Below, in pieces: positions 26,701-38,400 of a stretch of DNA of 64,000 nt. Origin of the DNA: Asterias amurensis (taxonomy: Eukaryota; Echinodermata; Asteroidea; Forcipulatida; Asteriidae); NCBI RefSeq assembly GCF_032118995.1, contig NC_092650.1:6882001-6946000 (forward strand), read 5' to 3'. The stretch's first letter is position 1, and each line of letters opens with the position of its first letter. The position numbers and the translations under genes are program-made. The notes under the pieces were generated by a model. It ran no database searches. It was not told the origin of the DNA and saw only the letters and a program-made list of their open reading frames with translations.

Positions 26701-29119
26701 ATACCTACCGATTGAGCAGCAGCCAAGTGTAAGTGCCGATTCAACTCTGATGAGCTCATTACGCGAGTGAACCATCAGAGCAACCAGGTATCGGATTCCT
26801 CTGGAGTTGAGAACTGTGTCTTGATTCTCCTTGTGTGGAATGTAACCGATCCCGACACACAAGTGCCTCAAAGCACGTATGGAGCTCAAGACAATGTGCT
26901 CCTTGGGCGAGCGGAGAAGGCGTACTAAGGGCTGGACGCCGTTTGCCTGCGCGATGACATTCTGCTTGTTGTGCGGTCCCCGTGCGAGAACTGCAAGTCC
27001 TTCCGCTCCGATGTAATGTAGGATGTCAAACTCAACTGTGCATTCAGGAAGTCAATCAGCTGTACAACTCCAATCATACCTGCCATCGTGCGTTGCTCGT
27101 CGACATTTTCTCCGGCTAGCGCCCAGAGAGCACTGGCTGTACAGACTTGGACTTTGGGGACGCTGCTCCTCTTCAAGAGCGTCATCAACGGGATGACTCC
27201 ACCCTCTTCCAAGATGATCTTTTGTGTGTGCGGATTGTCTTTGGCTAATAAATGGATTGCTGTTATAGCGCTCAGTTGCAGTTCTCTATTCTTTGCACTT
27301 GCAAGGGTGATCAAAGCTGAGGATCCACCCTCGTCAACGAAACTATTCTGATTGGATTGCTCATCCTGGACAATTTTTTGAACTGCCGCAGTGAGAGCCA
27401 TGAGGAGTGCACGCGGCTGCTTGGTTTCTTTGGTTATGCAAGACTCAAACAAACCCACTAAAGCTCGCATGCTGTCTGTAGTGCTCCCGACGGTTTGTCT
27501 GTGCTCAGGGCTAGCAGCTGCGATCTCAGATAGAGTGTCCGTCACTTGAACCAACAAATCCTGATCGCTGCTCGTCTGCCAGATTTTGATCAGCGCAGGG
27601 ATAGCTCCGTGTTGTACCATTGGGTCTACTACTCTCGGACTTTGGAAAGGTGGCACAGCATCTTGGCACCGGCTAGTATCAGTTCCCTTGAGGTACTCTT
27701 AAACAGTTCCAGCGACATAGGTATACCACTTTCCTTCACAATTTGTTCTTTAGCCTTCTGCGACTGGATGATGTTCAGGAGCACTGTGTACATGTACAAC
27801 TTGGCAGAGTTTGACACAAAGGACTTCATGATCTTCATTGTGGAAGGAATACAGTCTTGGTCAACGACGGCCTCCCAGTTTGGACTAAGGGTGCCATCTG
27901 GACCAGGTTCAGTCAGTTTGATCAACATTTACCAGCTGACTCGGCCTCCTCGTCGTTATCCGATGAAGCAAACTTGATCAACCTGTTCCACACAGGTAGA
28001 TCTGGATGGTCCATCTTAATAAAGTACAACATTATCTCCACATTCTGCTTCATACTTGACAGCTCAACTACGCTGAGATTCTGCGCATTCACATACCTCA
28101 GATCTGAGCCGAGTTCCACAAGACACTGAACAGTGTCCAGTTTATTGTTGTCGACAGCCAGTAGGAGCGGAGTCATGAGACGATCGTCGTTGGTCGGAAA
28201 CTCCAGCTGGTCCTCACTCGCTGCTACAAACCTCTGTATGGATTTGATGTAGCCATGGTAAGCTGCATTGTGAATGTGGCTCCAGCCACGCTCATCCAAG
28301 TCATTCATGATGGCTCGTTCCTTGGCGAACTCGTCTTTGACCGAGTCGCGTCGTTGTCCACTGGAACAAAAAGTCAAATATTGGTGGATTGAATAAAACA
28401 ACAATTGATGTAATTGCTTCTAAAGCAGTCTGATAATATCTTAAGTCCTTTATTAGCAAAACTGAAAAATAAAAAATAAACAGACTGCAGAAAACTTAAA
28501 AGATGGCCATGGTGGAAACTTCCTCTGCAATGCTATAGTTTTTGAGAACAGAGTAAAACAATCAGTGGGATTCACCGACATCTCAGGGGCAGTCAGCAGA
28601 GTCATTTCAATAGTTATTTTAATCGTAATTGTACCCAACACAACATTGTTGAATGTTGAGCAATCTATGTCAGTTAGTCAGTTACACTACATCCATGTAG
28701 TGTTAAAAATGTAGCTAGCTAGATGACCAAGTGAAAGAAGCAAAGGCTTCTAAAACTACTATAACCAGATATGTAAACTCTGGCATAAAAACAATGTAAA
28801 CTCTGGCATAAAAGAAAGTTAAAAAAAAAATAAAAAAAATAAAAATTCGAAACAGTGTACTTGTCCATGGAGGTACCCCCCTCCATGGTATGTCAGAACA
28901 TAAAATTGTATAAAAAATATTAATTATTTTTATAAACAAGTTTGTAAAAAGAATTTGTATGGTTTCTTACAAAAAAATACAATACTACAATACAATCTAC
29001 AATACAGTACAAATACAATATCTCCTTCCTCAAAATCCTAGGCTAAATCTAAGAATAAGATGAATGATCTTATTTATTTATAACATTAACAATACTTTAA
29101 CCTACCCAAACAGCGCCAT
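14770..29119 (-). CDS. ANKAR: Ankyrin and armadillo repeat protein, ANKAR-like (eight exons; apparent frame breaks in exon 2)
   Basis: Exons read on the minus strand: 29119-29106, 28360-26709, 22706-22462, 20921-20765, 19798-19651, 18956-18837, 18031-17961 and 15026-14770 (stop). Borders are AG/GT with matching phases. The product is about 885 residues. Ankyrin-like repeats come first (RGWSHIHNAAYHG, then TPLLLAVDNNKLDTVQCLVELG). Armadillo-type helices follow, and the end is a Ser/Thr/His-rich tail. The C-terminal half matches ANKAR as I remember it, for example GSALAAFAFNN, AAFQVVVLARIV and GSAAIALGYLSFN. It is shorter than vertebrate ANKAR (about 1,400 residues), which has a long N-terminal part. 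Within exon 2 the reading frame jumps near 27928, 27642 and 27040, each as if one base were missing; together they return the exon to its starting phase. Cellular role is poorly known. Introns carry family A and B copies, SINEs and a 773-bp transposon. Confidence 0.85.
15220..15530 (-). mobile_element. tRNA-derived SINE, type 2
   Basis: The reverse strand reads GCATGGTTGGCTTGTGCG then CAGGTTCGATTCCCGGCCGG, giving A- and B-box-like spacing. It sits upstream of the last ANKAR-like exon, within the intron. Confidence 0.5.
16478..16705 (+). mobile_element. Family C element
   Basis: Inverted ends GGACCCTTCTCATGAAATATG and CATATTTCATGGGAAGGGTC with a mirrored GTTGGTTGGCAAA / TTTGCCAACCAAAAC interior. 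A near-identical copy is at 32793-33014. Confidence 0.75.
17192..17405 (-). mobile_element. Family A fragment, reverse
   Basis: Starts TTAA|AGGCAGTGGATACTA and runs through the GAGGTCTCAAAATCAAGCAT centre. Its second half is missing; another copy abuts it. Confidence 0.7.
17410..17797 (+). mobile_element. Family A element, forward, abutting a reverse fragment
   Basis: CTGGACACCTTTGGTAATAT at the left and TTACCAGTAGTGTCCGATGC at the right. Confidence 0.75.
18085..18275 (-). repeat. Repeat G, copy 1
   Basis: Reverse of the 53060-53258 copy. Both carry TCATAAATACCTCG, TTTCGCTATTCCTATTGGTGG and a second CCTATTGGTCGAGA block. Confidence 0.65.
18300..18582 (-). mobile_element. tRNA-derived SINE, type 3, head cut by a family B piece
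   Basis: The reverse strand holds CTGATCAGCAGGGTGTGTG and GTGACACTTGTGTCC as in the GPATCH1 intron copy. The head breaks off at CAGAGCTTAAAGG where family B begins. Confidence 0.55.
18586..18665 (+). mobile_element. Family B fragment
   Basis: TTAA|AGGAACACGTTGCCTTGG through TAAAATGCATAA; the right part is missing. Confidence 0.7.
19301..19562. mobile_element. Short inverted-repeat element (family I)
   Basis: Ends GGTGCGTTCGATTAGC and GCTAAACGAACGAACCC, each next to TTCCCTGGGTCGACC or its mirror image. 262 bp, GC-rich interior, in an ANKAR-like intron. Confidence 0.65.
21176..21948. mobile_element. Non-autonomous DNA transposon, 773 bp, about 50-bp inverted ends
   Basis: Left end GAGTTGTTCTAAAACCCCCT, right end (reverse) GGGTTGTTCTAAAACCCCCT. 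Both continue as CGACCCCC...ACGACCCACGAC. It is flanked by AATAAATAA at 21167-21175 and 21949-21957. A 9-bp duplication with long ends fits a Mutator-like element, but the flank is low-complexity. No coding frame. Confidence 0.7.
21959..22054 (+). repeat. 48-bp tandem duplication
   Basis: Two near-identical units beginning GGAATCAATGTGTGGTGAAG at 21959 and 22007. The second is the left arm of foldback N. Confidence 0.85.
22007..22170. repeat. Foldback N, copy 1
   Basis: Mirrored arms carrying CAACTAGTGGTTTAAAC / TTTAAACCACTAGTT and CTTGATAATTTTAC / GTAAATTATCAA enclose AGAGACGAAGTCGAG. Confidence 0.75.
23655..23850 (+). repeat. Degenerate tandem repeat around CAACCAGTGT
   Basis: Variants of TAGCAACCAGTGT and CCATAGTGACAAC recur at roughly 25-40-base spacing. 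It lies in an ANKAR-like intron. Confidence 0.6.
24586..24962 (+). mobile_element. Family A element, TTAA-flanked
   Basis: TTAA|AGATGCTGGACACTATTAG and TAGTGTCCACTGCCT|TTAA. 377 bp. Confidence 0.85.
25205..25372 (+). mobile_element. Family B fragment
   Basis: AGGAACACATTACCTTGGAT through CGAAATTGCACGGTTTTCG; the mirrored half is absent. Confidence 0.65.
25494..26143 (+). repeat. 140-bp direct duplication, copies 511 bp apart
   Basis: 25494-25633 and 26005-26143 match throughout apart from one missing C in the second. Both run from ACGCTTGATGTCTACAAC to GGAATTTATTATCA. They lie in the ANKAR-like gene, intron 2. Confidence 0.9.
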
Positions 29120-30312
29120 CTTCGAACTTTTAGGAGCTCGATTTCCAAGAACTAATGTACTTTACTTAGACATTTTTATATTCATGACTACAAAACTAGA
29201 CCAAAAATGTCACTGTGTCCGTGCATAGTCAGTACACATTCCCTACACAAGTAACTTGTGTTCAATGCAAAGTCTATGGACACAGACACAAGTGCAACAA
29301 AACAGCTATCCCCCCTCAGACGAACCGTCATTGTTTCACATCTTTTGTTCCCTCTAATCCTATTCAGCCAGGTAGAGAACACACTCAATAAACTACACTT
29401 TAATACTCACCTAAATCAATTATTCAGAACGGGTGATTATTGGCCGGATTCAATCGATGTTTTGGAAACAAAATCGTCTCGGCCTCGGCTTTGCGGCCAT
29501 CACAATGTGTTTATGCAGCATGCAGCATGAATACAAGAGATCGAGAGCGCAACAACAAAACAGATCCGATTATTTCATTCAACTTCGACGATTCAACTCC
29601 GCCCCCTCGTGGTACGGTGCGAATGGTACCCCGACCCTGCACATGGTTACACGCATATTTCTATAGCTATGGATCCGCATTATGCTTAGGGGGACAGACT
29701 AGGTGCTTTGATGAAGTGACAATTTTTAGCGTCTCATAGAAACGGATGGAAACTGTCATCGGCATGCATGATCATAAGCCGTGGGTCTCGAAGTCTGGGA
29801 ATTCATTAAATTCATTGTATTTTTTATTAAATTGCCTGATTTGCAATAAAGCACATAAGCTAGCGTGTAAAGAAAAGTGTTCAGGCATTGATGTAGTAAA
29901 GTCACTTTGTAAACTTTCTTGAGCAACCTGTCAACTGCTGAACCATTACAGAGCATGGAGAAATAATATTCCTCCATTTATATGAACAACAGAGCAAGTG
30001 TCTGATCTTTTGAAATGATTGGATATTTCTTTTTTGTTCGGTACCGATTTTCAAAAGAGGTTCCCTTTTCGAAACCACGGCTTCCGGTTATTGTTCAGCT
30101 TTAGGTTCCGTTCTTTCGTATGAAGCCTGAAGCTTGCTACAACCGCGGGCCAAGGCCAGCTAGCCTGATCCGAAACCAAAGCCGAAGCCGTGGTACCGGT
30201 AGTCGAAAACTTTGTTGTGCGTACAACTACTTCTGATAGCGCCCTCTTTTGAACCATCATCCTACAGCTCGCGTTAGCTTAGACTGAACATCTGACCTAA
30301 AAATTAATTATA

Positions 30313-30649
30313 GCCCAGGCCCACACTTTGTGTACCACAACTTCTATATCAAAATGACAAACCTATGAAAATGTATGCTCAATCGGTCATCGGAGTCGGG
30401 AGAAAACAACGGAAAAACCCATCCTTGTTTCCGCGCGTTTCGCCGTGTCATGACATGTGTTTAAACTAAATCTGTAATTCTCGTTCACGAGAATTTTTAT
30501 TGTTATGCTGTTTTCTCAAAAAGTAAAGCATTTCATGGAATAATATTTCAAGAGAAGTCTTTCACCATTGCCTTCTGTAAACCCTGAAAGTTATTTGTAA
30601 ATCTGTGAACTTTTTTTTTTTTTTTCTGAACCGAAAGGGTCCAATGGCT
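30313..30649 (+). mobile_element. Family F element, left of an inverted pair
   Basis: Contains CGGTCATCGGAGTCGGGAGA, CGTTTCGCCGTGTCATGACA and the right end CCGAAAGGGTCCAATGGCT. The left tip is eroded. Confidence 0.75.
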
Positions 30650-30828
30650 CTAAAGGAATGTTTGGAATCGACCAACTGGAAATAACGAGCATTAATAAAG
30701 GCTGATGATAGACGGTCGTATCGGCATTGAACTAGCATCTACAAAAACTAATTTTGTATTCCTAATTTATTATAATTATTATCTACCCCCATAATGCAGC
30801 ACGCTAGGTACATTTTAAAGCCATTATA

Positions 30829-31182
30829 CAGGCTTTCAAAGTTCAAAGATTTACAAATAATTTACAGGGTTTACAGAAGGTAATGGTGAATTTTTCTCTT
30901 GAAATTATTGTTTCATGCAATGCTTTACTTTTTGAGAAAACATTAAAACAATATCAATTCTCGATAGCGAAAATTACGGATTTATAGTATTAGTAAACAC
31001 AATGTCATGACACGGCGAAGAAGAAACGCACGGAAACAAGGGTGGGTTTTCCCATTATTTTCTCCCGACTCCGATGACCGATTGAGCATACATTTTCACA
31101 GGTTTGTTAATTTATTATATAAGTTGTGATACACGAAGTGTGGGATTAGGACAATACTGCTTACTGAAAGTGTATAGTGGCT
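30829..31182 (-). mobile_element. Family F element, right of an inverted pair
   Basis: Starts TTAA|AGCCATTATACAGG and carries TGTCATGACACGGCGAAG and TCCCGACTCCGATGACCGAT, the mirror of the left copy. Confidence 0.75.
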
Positions 31183-31794
31183 TCAAGTGCATTGCATCAT
31201 CTAATAACAATTGTTGATGATTGTCTGGTTTTGTGAAATTGTTTATTGTTTATTTATTTCTCAATGGTGGGAATTAGTTAATTACGGGCTTGTTGGTTCT
31301 GCATGTAGCAGAGTTGATGTTGTCGTTGATAAGGCTGTGTTTGCTGGAAAGAGGTCTACCGACGGAAGAAAACAAAATCACTTTCCCGTGCACTCCCTGT
31401 ATAAATATTCCCTAAAATAGTGCCCTTTATACTTGGCGTTTTAAGGTCCCTTTATATACCCTAAAATATATATTGAGCATGATAATATACACGCACGCTA
31501 GGTGACAATGATTTATGTAGCTTAAGGTGATGTGCTATTATTTTGTATAACTGCGTTCAAGCGTCAACCAGATGTGGGAGAGTTCCATAGCCTGTAATTA
31601 TTGTTGTTGACGGTGAAATTTATGCAAACTAGTTGAATGGACAAAATCACCCGCACTGCGATAAAAAAAATTTGCACACTATTTTACATAATTATGCAAA
31701 TTTAAGCGGTAGTTTTGCGTTTATGTTGCTCTCTGCGCAGGAATTTGAGGTGTTGATACTTTCTATGGTAGCTGCTTGTTTCTGGCTGGATTAA

Positions 31795-32181
31795 AGACAC
31801 TGGACACTGTTGGTAATTGTCTAAGAGTAAGACTAGTCTTCTCACTAACTTGGTGTATCTCAACATATTATGCATAAAATAATAAACCTGTGAAAATTTG
31901 AAGTGGTCGTCGAAGTTGCGAGATAATAATGAAAGAAAAAAAACATTGTCACACGAAGTTGTGTGCTTTCAGATGCTTGATTTCGAGACCTAAAAATCTG
32001 ATTCTGAGGTCTTGAAATCAAATTGTATGAAAATTACTCATTTTCTCAAAAACTACGCTACTTCAGAGGGAGCCATTTCTCACAATGTTTTATACCATAT
32101 TAATAGCTCCCCTTTACTAATTACCAATAATTATGGTTTTATAATCAATCATTATTTTGAGTGATTACCAATAGTGTGCTT
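31795..32181 (+). mobile_element. Family A element, TTAA-flanked, upstream of SLC16-like gene
   Basis: TTAA|AGACACTGGACACTGTTGG at the left and ATTACCAATAGTGTGCT|TTAA at the right. It ends about 260 bases before the start codon. Confidence 0.8.
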
Positions 32182-32441
32182 TTAAGTGAATTACCAAATG
32201 GACTGGTCGTTATACGTTTGCGCTTACGTTGATAACTTGCCAGGATAAGTGGGGACGTTCAGACAAGGGTGATTGATTGTTGGCAGAGTGCTGATCGGAC
32301 ACAGAAGTGTTATCTAAAAAAACCTCACTTAAGTTGGGGACGGCCAACACCACAGCTGCGAGCGAGTTCAAACTTTTGACAGTTCTTTGAAAGAAGGAAC
32401 TTCTATATAGCTGAGTACTGCTTGTTTAGCGGTGTCCAATA

Positions 32442-35400
32442 ATGGGTTACCTTCTCAAAAGTGTTGATTCGGTTGTTAAAATCTTTGAAGATGGCGGCCG
32501 TATTGGTTGGCTTGGTGTTCTGGGTTTATTCTCGGGTTGGATTGTATGGATTGGTATGATTAAGGGCCTTGCTGTGATGTTACCGACGCTACAAGAACAA
32601 TTCAATGCTTCAACTTGGTTGGTTGGATGGATGATTGCTATTACTGAAGCCAGTATGGAGTTTTCAGGTAGGACAAATTGCTTGGATAAGCTTATGTTCA
32701 AGTGGTTGTGTTTTTTACTAGTAAAGTAATAATAATAGATAATTGTCATGCGGCATATCAATATTAAAGGCACCGGACACCTTTGGTAATGGACCCTTCC
32801 CATGAAATATGCTAATTACATTCATGCATGCGTACAGACCCTGTTGGTTGGCAAACACCATAGAGTTGTGCACTAAGCAGACGCCGATCTCGTGTGCGTC
32901 ACGCACACATTAGCCGTGTACAAAACAGCGCGATTTTCCCTCATTTTGCCAACCAAAACGTTAGTGCGCACGCGCTATGTGCAATTTACATATTTCATGG
33001 GAAGGGTCTATTGTCAGTGACCACCTGGTGTATATCTCACTACACATGCCCAAAATAACAAACCTGTACAAAATTGAATTCCGTTGGTCGTCGAAGCTGC
33101 GAGATAATAATGGAAGTTATAACACACCTCTTGCTTGTTCTGTATTCTGGTTGGCTGAAACACGGTCACGTGGCATGAACTAATATAGTCTAGTGTTCGC
33201 GCGCGCGTGTTTGCGGGAACTAGTACCCGAGCGGGCACATGTCTTTGAAAATAGTGCCCGGTTAGCGTCCCCTCTAGACCTGAACCGTGAACTACAACTA
33301 CAAAACTTCCTGTCTTTTCCAAATTTATGTTCTTATTTGACATTAAGACCGAGCTGTGATATAAAACACATATTGACCGGGCCTGTGAGTGACCAGAAGA
33401 GAAGCCTATTTCCCTCGGCCTTCGGCCTCGGGAAATATTCTGGTCACTCAAAGTCCCTAGGGGGAATAGACGTACACTAGTTACCTCATTGCCAGTCAAT
33501 ATGTTTATAATAAAACACCCATTTCACAAGAAGTTGTGTGATTTTACATGCTTGAGTTCAGGACATCAAAATCTAACGTCGGAGGTCTCGAAATCAAATT
33601 CGTGGAAAATTACCTTTTTTCTCGAAAACTACGTCACTTATAAGAGGGAGCCGTTTCTCACAATGTTTAACAGCTCTCCTTTGCTTTTTACAAAGTAATT
33701 TTTTATGCTAACACTTATTTTGAGTAATTACCAATTTTGACCAGTGCCTTTTAAAGATGTCCAAGGCGCAGAGACAATGTGGGCCCATAATCAAACAATA
33801 TGAAAAGAAAGCAAAATAACATTTTTTTGAAAACATACGACAATGCTAAATATAAACAATGGAAAGCAACAAAACTATTAGAACAAAAACTGAATGACAT
33901 GTATTTGTTGTTCTTCAGAAGTTTTTTTTATGGAGATAGATTTCTTTCGTGGATTGGTCCTCATATCACAAGGTGATTGAAACTTCGCGCCACATAAGAA
34001 GCCACCATTATCTATATGTGGCAGTGTCATGGCCTAGCGGTTAAGAGCGCCGGATTCAAGCACTGGTGTTTGATCAGCAGGGTGTGGGTTCGGATCCCGG
34101 TCGTGACACTTGCTACATAAAATTGGGGAGGTAGTCAGGCCAGGCTTCGAATGGATGATACCCAAGCCTACATTCGTATGGACTGTGAAAGGGGTAACCC
34201 TGTTTCAGCCCTAGGAGTAGATGGCAACGGCCTCTGAAAAAAAAAGAATTGTAGCCCACACCTTGAAGTGGCCTTCAGGCCTTGTGTGTCAGGCGACTTG
34301 CAAAAAGAAAAAAAAAGGTTTGGAATGTCCTCAATTTCAGACCCCGTTTCTTTACCAATTATATACACTTTCTCATAATTGTTTCACAGCTCTATTTGCG
34401 TCTCCCTTACGAGATAAATTTGGAGTACGAGTTGTGGTCACTGTGAGTGGTGTACTCATCGGTGGGTCACTGATAGCGTCTTCATTTGCATCCAGTTTGT
34501 ATCAGATAGCGATCCTCATCACTCTATTTGCAGGTAAGACTGAGTTTGAAAGACGCAGACTCTTTAAAGGCAGTGGACACTATTGGTAATTGTCAAAGAC
34601 TAGCCTTCACAGTTAGTGTATCTCAACATATGCATAAAATAACAAACCTGTGAAAATTTGAGCTCAATTGGTCGTCGAACTTGCGAGATAATAATGAAAG
34701 AAAAAACACCCTTGTCACACGAAGTTGTGTGCGTTTAGATGGTTGATTTCGAGACCTCAAGTTCTAAACTTGAGGTCTTGAAATCAAATTCGTGGAAAAT
34801 TACTTCTTTCTCGAAATCTATGGCACTTCACAGAGAGCCGTTTCTCACAATGTTTTATACCATCAACCTCTCCCCATTACTCGTTACCAAGGAAGGTTTT
34901 GTGCTAGTAATTATTTTAAGTAATTACCAATAGTGTCCACTGCCTTTATAAAGTAAATAAAAGTGAAGAAATGCAATTTGCAGATTTCGGTTTGCATCAA
35001 CATTAATCGTTGCACTGCTAAAACATAGGATTCGAACTGCCTTTAGCTACCGGGTTATCTCGGTTGTCTAGCTAACAAGACACTGTTCTAGAATTGCAGA
35101 GGTCGTGGGTTAGAATCTCAGCCGAGTAATGTGCCTGTGATTTGTTTTTGTTTTCTCAAAACTCGTGCAAGTACCGAGTATGTGCTTACCGTCACATCAG
35201 TGTTTATGGGTAAAACCAAGACGAACATCAACTTACTATTCATTTATTGCACCGTGAACTTAACCCATAATATGATGAATCCATGGTAACAGCAAACAAG
35301 TTTCGACCTGACACTTTAAAGGAACACGTTGCCTTGGATCAGTCGAGTTGGTCTTTGAAAAGCGTTTGTAACCGTTTGTTGTAAAATGCATATTATTAGA

Positions 35401-38400
35401 AAGATATTTTAAAAGTAGAGTATAACACCCATGATCCACACAAGTATCACTCGAAGTTACGTGGTTTTCCTTTTACCTCATCGACAAACACGGTAGGGGT
35501 GACCGTGTTAGTTCGCAAAGTAAAAGGAAAACCACGCAATTTCGAGGCAAATGTGTGTGGATCATTGTATTTTACTTTTAAAACATCTTTCTAACCATAT
35601 GCATTATAAAACAAACGGTTACCAACGCTTTTCAAAGACCAAGTCGACCGATCCAAGGCACTGCCGTGTTTCTTTAAAGACACTGGACACTATATGAGTA
35701 ATTGTCAAAGACCAGTTTTCTCACTTGGTGTAAAAAATAACAACCTATAAAAATTTGAGCTCAATTGTTCGTCGAAGTTGCGAGATAATATAGTGGAAGA
35801 AAAAACACCCTTGTATTGTCACTCGAAATTGTGTACTTTCAGATGCTTGATTTCGAGATCTCAAATTCTAAATCCGAGGTCTCGAAATCAAATTCGTTGA
35901 AAATTTACTTCTTTCTGGAAAACACCGTTTCTTCAGAGGGAGCCGTTTCTCACAGTGTTTTACACTATCAACCTCTCCCCATTACTCATTATCAAGTAAG
36001 ATTTTATGCTAATATTTTAGTAAGTACTTAGTAAGAACTTGGCTTATTACTTAACTCTCATAGTGTTCGGATATTGGCGACAACCACCTTCATACTTTAA
36101 AAGATTTGGGTACTTTTGTAACACAAAACACAATGTCCTCAAATTTACATTAAATTTACACAGTTTGAAGATAATGATAGTAGGCCCCCAGAAGCGTATA
36201 TAAAAAATAAGTTGCTGTGGTCCTGTAGTTTTACTCATTTCTCAAAAACTACATCACCTCAGCAACTAATATCATTAATTCTACAATCATTATCTTTAAG
36301 TTTAGGGTAAATCTGTGGACGTTGTTTTTTTTTCTCACACAAAAAGTGCACAGACCCTTGCAAAAGTAAAGTATGTTGGCGTCACCACACAAATCTTTTT
36401 ATGAATTTTAAATACATTAAAAGAAATTTCATCGCAATAAAAAATACGGTACTTTGCAGTGCAGTATTTTTGCATAGTATGAACCAATAAATAAACGAAA
36501 AGTACAGCTAGTAACAAATAAAAAACACAAAAAACAGGTTCACAATTAACTATGGTTTTTTATTTTTTGCCTTTTTCGGTAGTATATAGCAAATTTTCTC
36601 GAAGATGTTTTCAAAATGTTAAAACTATACTGTTTTTCTCCATAAAATACCTTTAGGAGAACAAAGTCAATATTGAGTGCACAAACTTAGCCAAAAAGAG
36701 GAGGGAATAGTTTTGTTTATCCTTTGGTGCTTAAATCAAGCTGGAAGGGATAGATTTAGATCTACAGCATATTTTTCACGATTTGGAGGAAAAAATGGTA
36801 GAACAAAAATTTGTTGCTTTATAATCCTGTTTCGAGAGCAATTTACATCCCATAATGACAATTTTAAGCTGTAAGTTTGAAAAATAACCAAATCTAAAAA
36901 AATACAGTTAAATATGAACCTGTTAAAAATTAATTATAAATTAATTCATATTTTAAATAGTCGGTTTATCGAAATGCGGGTATCGGTTTTGTAAGCAGTT
37001 TTGCGTAAAACAGAGAACTAAAGTCTTTACTGAAAGTTAATGATATCATCAGTGCATACAACTGTTTAAAGGGTGGCTGCAGTGTTTTTTATTATTCATT
37101 TAAACGATTAAACATGACTTTTTAAACCTGAAATATTTTTATATATTTTTTATTAAATGCGCAAGTTGTTTAAAAATGGTTTTCAAGAGATTAGGGGAAC
37201 CCACCCGACCCTAAAAGGGGCCTTCATTTGCATAAACGTGACGTCTTGTCGGTAACCCGAGCCGTCGGGCCCTCCTGGCTGTGTGCATATAGAGACGTGT
37301 GCACTGTGTGGCCTGGTACCTAGGCGCGTGTAGTTAGGGACCAGACTCTTTTTGCCGAAGATAATGTTTGAATCCCCGACATGACGGCGATGGTAGGGGC
37401 GGTAACAATCCACAAAGGGGGGGGGGCATGACTTATTCGCTAATTACGCAAGTCAGATGTGTCGGGAATAAAAAAAAAATTGATTTTATTAGTTCGATAC
37501 ATATATCAGAAATAAATTACGGCAAAATGAACTGCTTTATTTGAATTCACTGCAGCATCCCTTTAAAACAACTTGGCATAATATTTTTGCCAAGTTGTAC
37601 TCAACATTTTTTTGTATAGGCACTGTGTCTTTTTGTTTTGCTGTGATATTATTATCACAGCAAAACAAAGAAGACACAAAAACATGTTTAACCTGTCTTG
37701 TACTGCGTTATTTGTATTACTTACAAATAATTCCACATGAGTTAAAGGGTGTACACACAAATGTATGTACTTTTTGTAGGACTAAAAACACAATGTCCAC
37801 AGATTTACACTAAACTTACACAGTTTGAATATAACGATAGTAGAAAGCTTCCCTGAAAATATTATGTGCTGAGGTGCTGTAGTTTTGGGGAATTGAGTAA
37901 AACAATGTCATGAAATTTATTTTAAGCATTTACAAACGTATTTTCATTAAATCATTTTACTCATTTCTCAAAAACTACAGCACCTCAGTAAGTAATATTT
38001 GAAGGGAAGCTTTCCACTACCATTATCTTCCAACCCTGTACGTTTAATGTAAATCTATGGACATTTTGAAAAAGTACTTTTCCTTTATTAAGGGTCAAAC
38101 TGTACAGTAGACTCACCTTCCCGAGTTCTGTGAAAAAGTAGGCATATTACTCGGGTGGGATTCGAACCCACAACCTTTGCTATTCTAGAGCAATGGTCAG
38201 ACCAACTAGACCAATATCCATATTTGTTTTATTCAACCAGGGCCAGCAGTTGGTGTCACGAGTGTAGTGACCAGAGAGATGATTGGTCGTCATTTCAGAG
38301 AATCGCTTACAATTGCACTTGGTTTGGGCGGCCTTGGAAGTTCACTTGCCTTCGTCACCATGGTGCCCCTAACACAGTTCTTCTTGGATGCCTACGGTTG

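Larger units (their letters stand above)
29120..32441. other. Divergent intergenic region between ANKAR-like and SLC16-like genes
   Basis: It contains an inverted pair of family F elements (30313-31182) and a family A copy (31795-32181). 29120-29750 is the probable ANKAR-like promoter side; no TATA box was evident. No further exon was seen. Confidence 0.55.
32768..33750 (+). mobile_element. Family A element interrupted by two later insertions
   Basis: Left part TTAA|AGGCACCGGACACCTTTGG; sequence resumes after 33014 and again near 33505, ending CCAGTGCCTT|TTAA. Family C (32793-33014) and element K (about 33117-33504) split it. Confidence 0.75.

Noticed and set aside
27898-27933. Tiny intron to explain the first ANKAR-like frame jump
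   Set aside because: A GTAAAT...CAG pair would give an intron of only about 35 bases, shorter than plausible for an animal, and the other two jumps have no such option.
34021-34110. Possible tRNA-Leu(CAA) gene
   Set aside because: Similar heads recur at several places with conserved bodies and poor match to a functional Leu tRNA, so it is read as a SINE head.
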